From assembly GCA_003550325.1 (NCBI GenBank), contig QKWP01000595.1:1-64000 (forward strand): a DNA stretch of 64,000 bases. The letters run 5' to 3'. The stretch's first letter is position 1. Each line of letters begins with the position of its first letter. Positions 23,400 through 34,609 of the stretch are shown one piece after another. Source of the stretch: Gigaspora rosea (Eukaryota > Glomeromycota > Glomeromycetes > Diversisporales > Gigasporaceae). The notes under the pieces were generated by a model that was given only the letters and a program-made list of their open reading frames with translations, made no database searches and was not told the origin of the DNA. The position numbers were made by a program, and so were the translations under genes.

Positions 23400-24340
23400 G
23401 ATTTATACTAATAAGGAAAGACCTTTTTTAATCATGCAAAAGTATAAATATGTGTATACCTATAAACTAAATAAGATCTGGATTATATATTTCCAGCGTT
23501 GGAAGAATAAAAATTTGCCGTTCTTGCCATTTTTTATATCAGATATGTCCTACATTAGTAACAATAAGTATACATTATTGCAAATAACCGTATTCGTCAA
23601 TTTTTGCACAATAATGATGTCATCCGGCAATTTATTATCATAACTCGTAGGGGGTTATCGATTGAGTTTTAATTTGAATAAGATGTTTACATCGTAACAT
23701 ATGGAAATAACAAGAAATAATTTTATGATAATATGAGTTTGCCGGATAACTATAAAATATATTATTGCAGAATGAAATATGAGTGATGGAAGAGCATCCT
23801 TCTGAGAAATATTCGGAATAGACCATCATTTCCAAGTATTTATATCCAATACCATTAAATCCGGAGATACTTGTTTAACATCCATTGTCGAACTTCCATA
23901 AATTATAATACTCTTATTTTGAGCTAATAAAATATATGTATTTGGTTAAAATAGGCATATATTGTTATTTTTTAAATAATATATATACTGTAGATATAGA
24001 AGTACGACCTGCACGACTATCAATGCTTACAATATAAATTAGTTTACTGAAATATCAACTAACTATTGTATTAATGTACTTTATGCATATGTAGTAGATC
24101 ATGTAAAAGACTTCATGTTGAATAATCTGATGATTAATTAAAGAAAAAATTATACAATAAATGGAATAAAAATATATGCATAGAATTATATTATTTGAGC
24201 CATACCATTTTTATATCAACTAGACATAAAGTGACGATACGACCCACCAATATAAATTATTTCTGCAGTTGGCAATAATAAATGATGCAAGTAGAGGATT
24301 GTTCTGGAATATACTTAATGTTGACTATTGCATAGTAGTA
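23400..24340 (-). pseudogene. kelch-repeat protein pseudogene
   Basis: Minus-strand reading, upstream to downstream, gives kelch-type blades. First HHLLLPTAEIIYIGG (about 24275), later SIIIYGSSTMDVKQ with VSPDLMVLDINTWK, a stop codon, and then WSIPNISQKDALPSLIFHSA (about 23770-23930). The pattern H-x-L-L-P-x-x-I-I-Y-I-G-G followed by a hydrophobic LDI-NTW segment is characteristic of kelch beta-propellers, a large family in arbuscular mycorrhizal fungi. At least two in-frame stops and poorly preserved sequence between blades show that it is dead. No start or C-terminal region is recognisable, so both limits are approximate. Confidence 0.6.
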
Positions 24341-24639
24341 ATTTCAAATATATGCATATCATACAGGTGACTTTCGTAATATATGTGTCGTAGGTGGGAA
24401 TGGAATTTAAGTAGATTTGGAATTTCCTAATTAAATTAGGGTTAGGTTTAGGGTGTACACATGATAAAATCATCCAAAAAAATAGGATTTTATATATAAA
24501 TTCCGTTTCCACTTACGACATATACACAGCTAATATTACTTCTTTCCTTCAAAACATAAAAAATTTTCCATCATTCTCAATAACTGCTTGCATATAATAA
24601 CGCGCGTCGTAAAAGAATCATTATAATCAATAAGTACTT
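24341..24639. other. intergenic, nothing recognised
   Basis: Possibly intronic or upstream sequence of the kelch relic. attagggttaggtttagggt near 24435 is telomere-like but only two to three units. Confidence 0.4.
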
Positions 24640-24774
24640 GTTATTGGTCATGTTGTGGATGATAACTGATTATTCACTAGGATACAGTTTTTATGACGTG
24701 GCAGAAATTCACGTCATAATGCAGTATCTGCTGTTAAGAAATCAGCAATTATCAGCCACAATTTGACCAATAAT
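24640..24774. mobile_element. 135-bp fold-back MITE
   Basis: gttattggtcatgttgtgga plus tgataactgatt at the left is complementary, with few mismatches, to aatcagcaattatcagcc plus acaatttgaccaataat at the right. A second small palindrome (atgacgtg...cacgtcat) sits in the middle. Confidence 0.65.
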
Positions 24775-25271
24775 ACGCTAAACAACGAACCGAACTATTT
24801 TTGTGTAACAGTCACACGATTTGTCACGCGGGTAAAATTTTTAATATGAAATTTGAGTGATCGACATCCATATAAGCCTATTTTTAATAGTAAATTGCAA
24901 CGGTAGGTTTTTTTTTAATTGCCATTTTCAGGGGTTTCTTAAAAGGAAACCGCACTCATAAGACTAGATACAACTGCTTAGCTATACAAATACTTTATTG
25001 ATTTGTAGCTTTAACCAAGAAAAAAAATAAAGCCAAGAAAGATTGCATCCTCAAAAATAGCCTCTCGTTCTATTTTATATAGTACTTACAATGCAACCAA
25101 ACCTTCTTGCTTTGAACTTTTTAAGCAAAAATCCAATACTCGGTCGAGATTATGAACTTCGAGGAATGTTAAAAGATTTCAGAACTATTATTGTTTCGGT
25201 TTGTTCACATCCAAATCTTAAACTAATATTTTAATAATAGATCTATTTATTATTATGATAGTGATATACAA

Positions 25272-25304
25272 TATTAGGGTAGCTGCGCGCTAAAACCAGG
25301 AACG
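25272..25304 (-). repeat. solo CGTTCCTGGTTTT-end repeat
   Basis: Reverse complement reads acgttcctggttttagcgcg then cagctaccctaat. It is nearly the same as 7347-7389 without the latter's central 10-bp insertion. Confidence 0.7.
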
Positions 25305-25403
25305 TTATATAAGTACATCTTAAAATTAAAATTTCCAAATTTTCTAAAATAGAATATTTATTTACATTATTTTGTTTTCTTTTGATGATAAATGTAGGTC
25401 CTA

Positions 25404-26885
25404 CAGTGCGGGAACCCTTAAATCAACAAGTGAAATTGATAATTTCTAAAACGTTACAAAAAAATAACTAGTATAGCTAGGACAATTTTTCTTTCTATAG
25501 AAATGTAGAGAAAGACTTTAAGAATAAAGTTATAGTATTTGTTTTTTTAATTTATTAAGTTTAACTATAGTTATAAAGGTTTAAAGTTAAGCATGGGAGA
25601 CATTCGAACCCGATGATTTCCGGGATCTATGTTACACAAGTATTTATACAAAATTGTAGTCTAAAACCAGAATTTTTGGGTATAAGCAAACCTAAAAAAA
25701 AAAATCAATCATGTTATACTTTACTAATAAAATAGCTTCGTAGGGAACGTCTTTACAATAAACTCAAGTTGCATCATTTGCATCACGCTGCATCACGGTA
25801 GTTATAGTGAAGGTTGAAGTATATAGTAAGAGGTAATAAAAGTATATTGTACTGCTCAATTCACAAAGTTCAACATTGTTTTTTTATTTTTATTTGTTTT
25901 TTAGTTATAATATTAACTGTTAGCTTTTATTTTCAAATTTTATAGACTCTTCTTAAAGTCATGATGGTTCTTAAAAGATATTTAACACAATAGAAGTTAT
26001 TTAATATATACAATAGTATAATTTTATTAATTACGCGGGGTTTTAAGAAAAACTATTAAAGGACGTGTAACTTGTTATCAAAACCTTTTAAATAAAGTTT
26101 TTAAAACTGTAAAATTGCTATTAGTGCGTGAATTAATAGTTGGATTCTTTTACAACGTGGGTTATTTTATTTCGAAGAAAATTTTAATATATGAATAAAG
26201 CCCGTTGATTGTTTAACGATTATCTATCTGTTTTGACAAAAATGATATCACGTGTTAAAAAAGCCAGTTTATTATTGGTTAACTACCTTACAATAATCCC
26301 CGTGTTTTTCCGAAAAATGAGAAAGTCCCCCATGCTTTAAAGTTACCTAATTTATTAATACCCGTAAAATTTGGCCACTATAATTTTGGCCAGCATTACC
26401 ATAGTGCCGGCAAGAATTACAAAAAAGGTTAAAAAAATTTAAAAATTTTTGCAGAGTTTTTTTTTTTTTTATTGTAAAATTTTTTACAATTTGCTTGGCT
26501 CCGCTCCGACCTAACTTTCGACCCAAATTTAAAAAAACTATGTTAAAATAATTTTTTGTTTTTAGTATAATTTTGTTTATATTTTTTATTTTTTTATTTT
26601 TTTTTATTCGCAAAATTTCCTGCAATTTTATTGGCTCCGACCCAACCCAAAATTTGGCCGCCTATANTTTTTGCAATTTGATTGGCTCCGCTCCGACCTA
26701 ACTTTCGACCCAAATTTAAAAAAAAAAGGTTAAAAAAATTTTTTGTCTAAATTATATTTTTGTTTATATTTTTTATTTTTTTATTTTTTTTTATTCGCAA
26801 AATTTCCTGCAATTTTATTGGCTCCGACCCAACCCAAAATTTGGCCGCCTATATAGGACTAGTTGATTTAAGGGTTCCCGCACTG
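25404..26885. mobile_element. Tc1/mariner-type TIR element, non-coding
   Basis: Perfect inverted ends: CAGTGCGGGAACCCTTAAAT (25404 on) continuing tcaac, and at the right gttga then TTTAAGGGTTCCCGCACTG (ending 26885). Each side is bordered by TA (25402-25403 and 26886-26887). TA target duplication and CAGTG-type ends fit the Tc1/mariner/pogo group (established knowledge). No transposase is visible. The right third is a repeated ~180-bp unit containing ggctccgctccgacctaact and acccaacccaaaatttggcc, with a single N at the junction. Length is 1482 bp. Confidence 0.8.
26490..26852. repeat. ~180-bp tandem duplication with single-N junction
   Basis: Two units, about 26490-26666 and 26668-26852, each run from tttttacaatttgc/tttttgcaatttgattggct through gaccc...aaatttggccgcctata. 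The N at 26667 lies exactly between them, so copy number may be an assembly artefact. Confidence 0.75.
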
Positions 26886-26953
26886 TATAAGTACTATTTA
26901 TATGCCAAATAGACCCAATTAAGCTCAGGTGATTAAGAAAAAGAAAACCGTTA

Positions 26954-27065
26954 CTGGATGTTTCGCATCCAAGAACAGCGCATCTGGCTTTGAATTTAAT
27001 GCACTCGCAGCTTGAGCCCCTTCGTGGTTCAGGTTAGCGCATTAAATTCAAAGCCATACTTTTTT
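26954..27065. other. two adjacent hairpins with tRNA-like loop
   Basis: ggatgtttcgcatcc (26957-26971) is a perfect 5-bp stem with a 5-base loop. Next, ggctttgaatttaatgc (26986-27002) and gcattaaattcaaagcc (27039-27055) form a perfect 17-bp stem. Its GC-rich loop contains tggttcaggttagcgc, which resembles a tRNA A box. A T6 run follows at about 27060, as at a Pol III terminator. I cannot fold a full tRNA from it. Confidence 0.5.
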
Positions 27066-27504
27066 AATTGTCATGTAAAAAGTAATTCTTCGGATCTTTC
27101 GCCTGCTGAATAAAGCCTTATTTGGTTGCTACACATTCATTAAATATATAATATAATTAATATTGTAATAAATTAATTTTCTAAGGGGTTAAAACCTCAT
27201 TATTCTTGTGGACTAAATTATATTGTTGATTCTTTCGAAATAAAATAAAACAATCGACACGATAAATAAATGAATTTTGAATCCGCATTATTTTAACGAC
27301 AATTATTTTAACGACAAATGCTCGTTAAAAACTTAGTTCGTCAATAATTATTTTACTGACAATTAATCTAACCCAACATCAAGTTAAAGCTAAACCTATT
27401 TCCGTATAACATTCTAAATTTACCTCCCACAATCCTATCCTAACATTATTTTCTATCATTAATTCCATTCTAGCCTACTATTAATAACAAAAGCCAATAT
27501 TTAT
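27056..27504. other. no gene; small inverted TTTTAACGAC repeats
   Basis: attattttaacgacaatta is repeated and partly inverted between 27288 and 27365, a small fold-back structure. Nothing else is recognised. Confidence 0.5.
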
Positions 27505-27661
27505 GTTCGTGACTGAAGTTAATACCCGACTGAAGTTGCACTTAACCAAAATTAGCCCTGAAATTAAATAATTTTGCACGCAATAGTTATCAAATTTAAG
27601 TGGGTCTAAATTTAGTCTAATGAAGTTGCAACCTCAGTCGGGTGCCAACTTCAGTCACAAC
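27505..27661. mobile_element. 157-bp MITE with GTTGTGACTGAAGTT ends
   Basis: Left gttcgtgactgaagtt and right aacttcagtcacaac are inverted. The arms continue with acccgactgaagttgc against gcaacctcagtcgggt. atttat flanks both sides (27499-27504 and 27662-27667), a possible 6-bp duplication. Confidence 0.7.
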
Positions 27662-27778
27662 ATTTATATCAAAAACTCACCACTGACCACCATCAAAGTA
27701 ACTGCCATTAATCAGTAAAATGCCACGAGTGACGGCTTTAATATATGACAGATTCAAAAATTAGTCTTGCAAATAATG

Positions 27779-27865
27779 CCAACAAAACGACAGCTCCAAC
27801 AAAACGACGACTCCAACAAAATGACGACTCCAACAAACAATGGTCCCAATAAACGACGGCTCTAT
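27779..27865 (+). repeat. ~17-bp minisatellite
   Basis: About five units of ccaacaaaacgacgact in a row with base changes (27779-27865). Confidence 0.8.
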
Positions 27866-28675
27866 TATTTTTAAAAAAAACAAAGCTTTTCTTGAAAAAG
27901 GTTAAATTATAGAAGAAAAAACATTGAATTCATATGATTTACCTATGTAAAATCAGTTTTCTCTGAATTTCTTCGTTACGTTCATAATGCACCCGCCCTT
28001 CACAGATGCATTTTGGTGAAAGCCCTCACCTTGGTGCATCTAATGATCTATTTTTTATGACGAATATTTGCAAACTGGAAAAAGATCAAGCGAAAGAAAC
28101 AAAAAAATAGCACTACTTTGAAGATATATTAGTTTACAAGGAAAAGCTAGTTTTTAATATTTTTTATACTTTCTGATTTGTGAAAACTTCAGTACAATTT
28201 TTGTTTTAAGAAACATAACATACTGAGACTAAGATTTCAGGCAAAAATTTAAAAAAAATGTAAATTCGGCAATTTGTGTAATTTATGAAAATCGTATGAT
28301 AAATTTTTGGATGTGTGACTAGTACATGTATTTCTGAAGGGTAGTGTAACGAATAATTTTTTCCCTTGTCTCTCATTTCCGTATTTGTATAATTCTTTAA
28401 GTTGTCACATACCTTCCATAATTGTATCGACATAGCATTATTATGTATTCTCAGTGGCTTAACCATGTGAATTTCCCCTAGTCGCGGTTACGCGCTTGCA
28501 TAAACTTGATAGAAGGAGTTGCCTGTGTGGAAGCATGTGAAATCAGAATTAGTAGTATAGATATCATGATATTAGCGTAGGCATCTTAAGAAGGGGGTAT
28601 TTTTGAGGTGATTGGTATTAATAACATCACAAATTATGAAGAAATTAAAAATACCCACAATTAAATGTAATCGGA
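27866..28675. other. no recognised gene
   Basis: A minus-strand frame at 28206-28466 (86 codons) has no motif. AT-rich with no clear repeat. Confidence 0.4.
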
Positions 28676-29306
28676 ATGGTTCTCATGATAATTGACATAT
28701 CCATTGCAAATGAGATTCAGAAAACTGAAGGTATGAAAAGGAAGTTAGATGATAATGTGTTATCAAATCCACATAATATAAAATGTGATTCTTGTATTCC
28801 TCAAAATGCAAAATTAAAAGTAACATTTATACATTTTCCTTCTGTAATAATATTACAGCAATTTTTTTTTTGTTCTTTTTTTCTTTTATTCGAAAATAAC
28901 TAATATACATATATATTTATAATTACAGGTACACAACCAACTTGGCGATGGTCATTGTGTTTTTTGCAGTTATATTTTATAAAGAGAAATGGCAAAATGT
29001 CAAAAGCTTTATGAACTCTCAGCCAACCAGGAAGTAACTGACGCACTTGGATAAGATATCAAGATGAAAAGTTTTTTTGACATAAATTGAGCTGTAGTGT
29101 TCCCAAGAGTACTGGTTTTATGTGTCAGAGTGTGTGCAGTTAGCATCTGATGCATTTAATGTGCCAATAGCAGTATTTAGTGCGGATACTATGTTATGTC
29201 ATCTTTTTTTTTTACCATTTGATCAGAAACCAGGATGTTATAAAAACCAATTACCTTGCAATGGCATGGGCGTGATCATATCATATCAGTCAATCATATC
29301 AGTCTA
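28676..29306 (+). pseudogene. OTU-like cysteine protease pseudogene, copy 1
   Basis: A possible first exon (to 28819: ...RKLDDNVLSNPHNIKCDS...NAKLK) is followed by a GT...AG intron (28820-28928). A second exon begins VHNQLGDGHCVF. D-G-x-C with the following aromatic residue is the catalytic cysteine motif of OTU deubiquitinases. Further on, LASDAFNVPIAVFSADT matches the conserved hydrophobic strand, and FFLPFDQKPG followed by a frame reading QWHGRDHI could hold the histidine. Stops after CSYIL and after TDALG, plus frame changes, show decay. The part from about 28977 onward is duplicated at 42562. The family assignment rests on these short motifs only. Confidence 0.5.
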
Positions 29307-31896
29307 ACTCAAGCCAAATAGGAATATATTATTTGCCATCGCCTAGGCTTTTCTGAAGAATAACATCACTCTTTGCATTGATTTATGAATGGTTTATTTT
29401 TATTTATGTTTTTTTGATGTCTTGCATGATTGATTAATTATTTGATATTTGATATAAGCATGTTAATTCAACATTATTTACTGAATTTAAAGAATATGGT
29501 AAGAATTACAAAAGATAATATTTAATTGCTGTATTTTTTAAGCTGTTTGCATGCGATAGTAGGTCAACAATCTGTCTAATGTGAAAAGAATTAATGTTGA
29601 GGTGAAATTATGTCATTAATAAAGCAAAAACGAAGGAATGATATTTTGTTTAGAGAAATAATTTTTGATATGCAGTTTATATTTTTCTTTTTTTTTATTT
29701 TCGCAGTATCATTAATTTTTCAAGATCACAAACAACTTTAAGTATTCATTTTATTTTTTTTAACAACACTTTTTTTTTTTATGACTGAATAACAATACAA
29801 TTAACAAAGTCTCTTATTACAGTATACTTTAATTATATAATGCGAATAAGTATTTATGAATGCTAGTTCATATAAACGGATGGGTTAAATTTATATATGC
29901 ACGATTAAAACTGATATTTTTGTGAATTTTACACGGTTTCCTAACACAATTGCATTAATTAGCTTAATTTTTAGTGATTTATTTGAACCTTTGTGATATT
30001 CATAACTTTCCATTGTGTAATAAATCTTTCCACGATTTCCTAAAGTGTTCGCATTATTTGGATCAATTTCTCGTGACGTTTAATTTAAGTCTTCAAGTGA
30101 TTTATCGTATAATTTCATAAAGTTAGTTCCTAGTGACATATTTTAAGTTTCAAGTAATTTATCTATAACGATAAGTTAAACCACGTAACAAAAATGTGAG
30201 CCCAAGTTATGATATTAAAATGAAAATAGCAATTTACATATACTGGTGTTTAAAAAAATTTTTTAACACAGCATAAATGCCATCTATTTATTTTACATTA
30301 CAATTTCTTTGATCTTTGGAATCAGTTGATTGTTTAATTGACTTTCGATAAAGATTTTGTCAAATAGGTATTGTGCAAATTGATCCATTGATGTTCGCAA
30401 CTATTAAAAAATTTGCCGAATTTCGAATGATCAACTACTGTTGCGATTTCATTGGCCAAAAAAATTGATGTACGTCATTTTACACGAAGCCGATATACGC
30501 AAATCATTTCCCAATTTGAAAATGTGGCATATTTTTTAAGCTAGGCTAGTAGAAGTTTCTTCTCAGAAACTTTTTAGAAATCTTTAAAGTTTATCTATTA
30601 TGCAAAAATATCTCCTGTTTGATGTTCTAATTTTTAGTAACTATTACATTAAAGGATTAATTATCAACGTAATGTTAATAGAAAATAATCACTTTCGGTA
30701 AGATACTAAAATGTGTCAATAAATATTCTAACACATAAAAATTACCTTTCTGAATCAATTCTTCGAATCAACTCTATTGATAAAAGTTGCTTTGAAATGG
30801 ATTAATCTGGATCAACCAACAATGTTGTATATGACAGATTTTTATTATTATCCATTCAATAACAATTACTGAATTATCTTCAATTAAATTCTTAAAAACC
30901 TATCCATTCGACAAGATAATTAATGATGATTGAATCGAAAATCAATTTTACAATACATATAAATATCAAAAATTCATTAGTATTATGCTCCTTTCCTTAT
31001 AAGTTAAATTTACATAATAATATAGGTTTTTACTCGGTAGAATGTAAAATACAAATTGTAAAATATATATACTCTTTTAATAATTGTACGGATATTAGAA
31101 ACAAAAAAGGATAACAAAGAACATATAGGATTGAATAAAACTTAAATTTTCAAAATTAAAATTTTGGAATTACGTACGTACAAACAAAAAATAGCATACA
31201 GTTACCCACGCCCGCAACTGCCGTTATATATAAAAGTAAAAGTTATCTCTGATACTATGATTTAGGAAAATGTCAGTATAAACGTGGTTAATCGAACGAT
31301 ATATGTATGCATGTATGTACGTACGTACTTATTCTCGGACCATAAGGCCTTTAAACAATTTCCTATTCTGTTTAGTCTAACAATTAATGTAGTCTCGATT
31401 TGAAACTATAAGACCTGATAAAAATCAGCACATACTTTTTAAATATCAAATTAACTCCCAAAATTTTCATATAAAAATAGGTCAAAATTTCAGCATCAGC
31501 TGCGACAATTAATAATTTCCTTTTTTGTTTAGCCTAATAATTAATCGATATATTATATTAATATTAATGGCAAATTTTTTAGATCCGAGTTAATATTATC
31601 TTTTTACTTTCTATAGTCATATTAGGATAGAAATAATTTCATTCGGTATAAAAATTTGAAACAAGTTTTAAATCTTTTAATAATAATTGTGTAAATTTTA
31701 TTCTTAACGAGATAACGAATAGGACTTTACTCGCTAAGAAACAAAGGCTATTTTGTTGTGAATTATGTAAAACGAACTGAGTACCTTTATTGATTTCTAA
31801 ATTTCGCTAAGTAAATTGAAGCCAGTTTCATATATGCATAAAGAACTTTAATATTGTTTCGCATTTTTCCAGCAGTTTACTATTTCACAGCACAAA
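29307..31896. other. non-coding upstream part of block 1
   Basis: No gene seen. Frames at 30923-31114 and in 29620-29760 are AT-rich and not conserved as codons between the two blocks. gtatgtacgtacgtactt at 31313-31330 is a short simple repeat. Confidence 0.5.
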
Positions 31897-31904
31897 TATA
31901 AATA
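31897..31904 (+). promoter_or_regulatory. TATA box of secreted-protein gene 1
   Basis: TATAAATA about 125 bp upstream of the start codon, followed by a leader with a 15-A run and ending aaatagaaaATG. The same box lies at 49140-49147 before gene 2. Confidence 0.5.
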
Positions 31905-32028
31905 TCAGTTGTTAGGATCGTGTCTTTTCTTTTCAAAAATAACAAAAATCGAATTAAATCAACTAAAAAAAAAAAAAAAGACAAACTTACGAAATTAACT
32001 CAATTAACTCAATATTACTAAATAGAAA

Positions 32029-32307
32029 ATGAATCACTTTATTCATATTTTTATGATTACTTTCTTCAGCCTTTTGGTCTTTTTCATCTCCGTCTCTAAT
32101 TGCGCTTGTGATACAAATCCTACAAACCTTGCAGGCTGTTCATGTGCTGGTCATCCTGGAGGTCGCTATTGCGGTTTTGAATTAGGCTGTACTAATGGTT
32201 TTGATGATATATATCAATGTTCTGGCGCGGGTGACGGTGGTATCTGCCACTTCGGTCCTTGCAAGAATGGTTGTCTAGCAGACAGCCCTAACTCTAAATG
32301 CCAATAA
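32029..32307 (+). CDS. small secreted cysteine-rich protein, copy 1
   Basis: An intact 92-residue protein. Residues 1-26 form a signal peptide: MNHF, then a hydrophobic core with FFSLLVFFISVSN, ending SNCA. The mature part of about 66 residues has ten cysteines, enough for five disulfide bonds, in the order C-x9-C-x-C-x8-C-x5-C-x9-C-x8-C-x4-C-x3-C-x10-C, and is rich in glycine. No catalytic motif is seen. Small size, secretion signal and high cysteine content are features of candidate effectors or cell-wall/defensin-like proteins in symbiotic fungi (inference). No intron. AATAAA overlaps the stop (32303-32308). The whole coding sequence is identical to 49272-49550, and a third partial copy at 34611 differs by G to D in the GAGDGG stretch. 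It is the best-supported functional gene of the window. Confidence 0.9.
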   Translation: MNHFIHIFMITFFSLLVFFISVSNCACDTNPTNLAGCSCAGHPGGRYCGFELGCTNGFDDIYQCSGAGDGGICHFGPCKNGCLADSPNSKCQ

Positions 32308-33947
32308 ATATTTGGTGCAAAAAAAAATGATTTACAACTTTTATAATTTTGTCTTATTCAGTTGTTATTTTTTTTTTTACGAGAATTTATGCCATTAAAG
32401 TATTCAGTTAGTTTTTAGTTTTTATTTTATTACTTGTACAAATTATATTAAATGGTATTGTACATGTAGTATCCATTTGGGATTTCAAAATTAACAATAA
32501 ATGGCGAAGCTAGGATTTTTAAATAGAATTTTTACTACAGTAATATTTATTTTGAACCCAATATCGATGCTAAAATTTTTAAAATAAAAATTACGTCATG
32601 TACAAAAGTTACTATTGCATTTATCTTTTTCGTATATTTATGTTATTGCTAAGCTATCATATAGGACAAATCAGATTAAAATTAACGCTTCAATCTGGAT
32701 TCATTTTTTAAACGTGGATAAATCCAACAACAAATTTAGTGTAGTCCACAAAAAAATGTATCTTACGTCATGATTAAAAATCTTGTAAAGTTCGGTTAAG
32801 TTTGGATTAGGTATATAAGAGGGTTGGAGGTTAGCAAAATATATAGTAAAATTGCTCAAGGAGTTTTTTGTTTGTTAGAGCACGAATGTTGGTTTCTTAT
32901 GCAAAGTTTTGAAAAATAAGACCGTTCAAAGTTGAATATTAGGTTAATGTCATCCCCCTCGGGGTTACTGTCCACTCGAAATTAAACAAGCCAATCACAA
33001 TACAGGAAAATTTTCAATAATCATGTATTGAATTTGATCAATGAGATTCAATCAAATATTAAACGGGATAAAATTGTGCAGTTAAGAACAATTATCAATA
33101 AAATTTTTCTAAAGAAAGTTGATGTTTACAATGTTTATAGACCCGTACTTCTATAAATGCTTTGATTAATAAAATAAGAGCAGCTTTGATTATAGACTAG
33201 ATGTTATTTTATTCTCGTTTAATACCATCAAGCTTTTAAATTAGAAGGTTAATGTGGTAGAACTCCCTATTGACTATTCAACCCAACATTACTCAACTTA
33301 ACCAAGAAATTAGCAAAGTACATTATTATCGTGCAATGAATATTAATTTTCTTTAGCAAAATAATCGATTTACACAAAACAGTATTTTTACTAGGCAACT
33401 AGGCGCTTGAGTTGCTTAAAGGAGTTAGAAATAAATGAATATATTGTATTGTATCATATTGATATATTATATATTTAGCGATGAATAAGATTTTTACTTA
33501 TTTTTGACTGCTGATTATTGTTTTAAAATTAAAACATAATTCTATTATGTAAAAAGACATATTTTTAATGCGTTCATTTGGGAGTTTAGAATTAACTTGT
33601 TTGAAAATAATGGGAGTCTAAAAATTTTTTTATCTCTAAAGTTTGTTTTAGAAAATTAAATAAGTATGAATTTATTTAGATTTATTTGTAAATAATTTCT
33701 AGATAATTTCTAGTAAATTATTATATAATTAAGTTGATATATCTAAATTTTTTGACTATGAGGGAGAGGGGGGACTCTGGGGCATTAATGTAAATCTCGA
33801 ATCTAGTTGGTCTCGCCTTACCAGGAATGTAGTTATGCATGTCGGAGTGTATGGTTTCGTGCCATCTAGAATGGCGAGTTCGCAAACTCTTGCATTTGAT
33901 TGGGCGCTAAAAACCTATGATTTCACATGTCAATGTGTTGTGCTGGT
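32308..33947. other. downstream part of block 1, with dispersed-repeat relic
   Basis: About 32690-32990 resembles the insertion at 59103-59425: shared words include taaaatt-gctcaaggagtttttt, tgttagag, tatgcaaagtttt and gaatattaggttaa. This indicates a repeat family. No gene. Confidence 0.5.
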
Positions 33948-34174
33948 AAGTGTTTAAAATTCAATGTTCTCAGTGTTTTCAGAGAACATTACACAATTTT
34001 TGGGAACATAAATTATTAAAATATGTTCTCTATTTGAGAATTCAATAAATTCTTTTAATATTAAAAAAATTTTAATTTTCTTATATAAAGAACATTAAAA
34101 TTTTACTAAGAACATTAAAAAATTAAAAATGTTCTTTTTGAGAACATAAAACCAAATTTGAATTTTAAATACTG
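33948..34174. mobile_element. 227-bp hAT MITE in block 1
   Basis: Ends aagtgtttaaaattc and gaattttaaatactg, with exact 8-bp GTGCTGGT on both sides (33940-33947 and 34175-34182). The termini match those of the 6567-7755 element. The interior is made of tgttct/agaaca words. The same insertion is present in block 2 at 51191-51417, so it predates the duplication. Confidence 0.85.
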
Positions 34175-34319
34175 GTGCTGGTATACATACTTATACTTTC
34201 GTGTATGAACTGGATTTAGAATTTGTTATTCTGAGGTAATATGTATCATATGGTGGAACGAAATCAAGTAAAATATTATCTATCGCTATCAGACTGCCTT
34301 AAGATTCAAATTGTATTTA

Positions 34320-34608
34320 GTTTTTTTTCTAAAAAAAATTATTATAACCTTGCCGTTTTTTTATTTTTTTTAATTTTTTTTTAAATTACTGTTGTTTATT
34401 TTCTTTTTTTTTTAAATTACTGTTCTTTATTTTTTATTTATTTATTATTTTTTTTAAATTACTGTATCGTTTATTTTTTAGTATCATTTATTTATTTATT
34501 TTTTTTAAATTACTGTATCAATTATTTTTTTTTGGTATCATTATTTTTTTTATTTTTTTTTATTTTATTGTATTTTTTTATTTTTTTATTTTTCTTTTAT
34601 CTTGTATT
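34320..34608. repeat. T-rich low-complexity tract ending at N
   Basis: Nearly pure T with A and rare C/G (tttttttaaattactgta-type units). It stops at the single N (34609). In block 2 the identical tract (51563-51851) continues to about 52205. Confidence 0.9.
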
Positions 34609-34609
34609 N
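34609..34609. other. single-N contig join
   Basis: Block 1 breaks off in the T-rich tract, and after the N the sequence resumes in the middle of a secreted-protein gene. This is a scaffold join, not a natural breakpoint. Confidence 0.85.

Larger units (their letters stand above)
28977..34608 (+). repeat. segmental duplication, block 1
   Basis: Corresponds to 42562-51851. The first 2.4 kb show scattered substitutions and small indels against block 2. From about 31680 the match is nearly exact, with a constant offset of 17243 bases from the secreted-protein gene to the last base before the N at 34609. The block lacks the pogo element and the 206-bp hAT MITE found in block 2. Confidence 0.9.
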
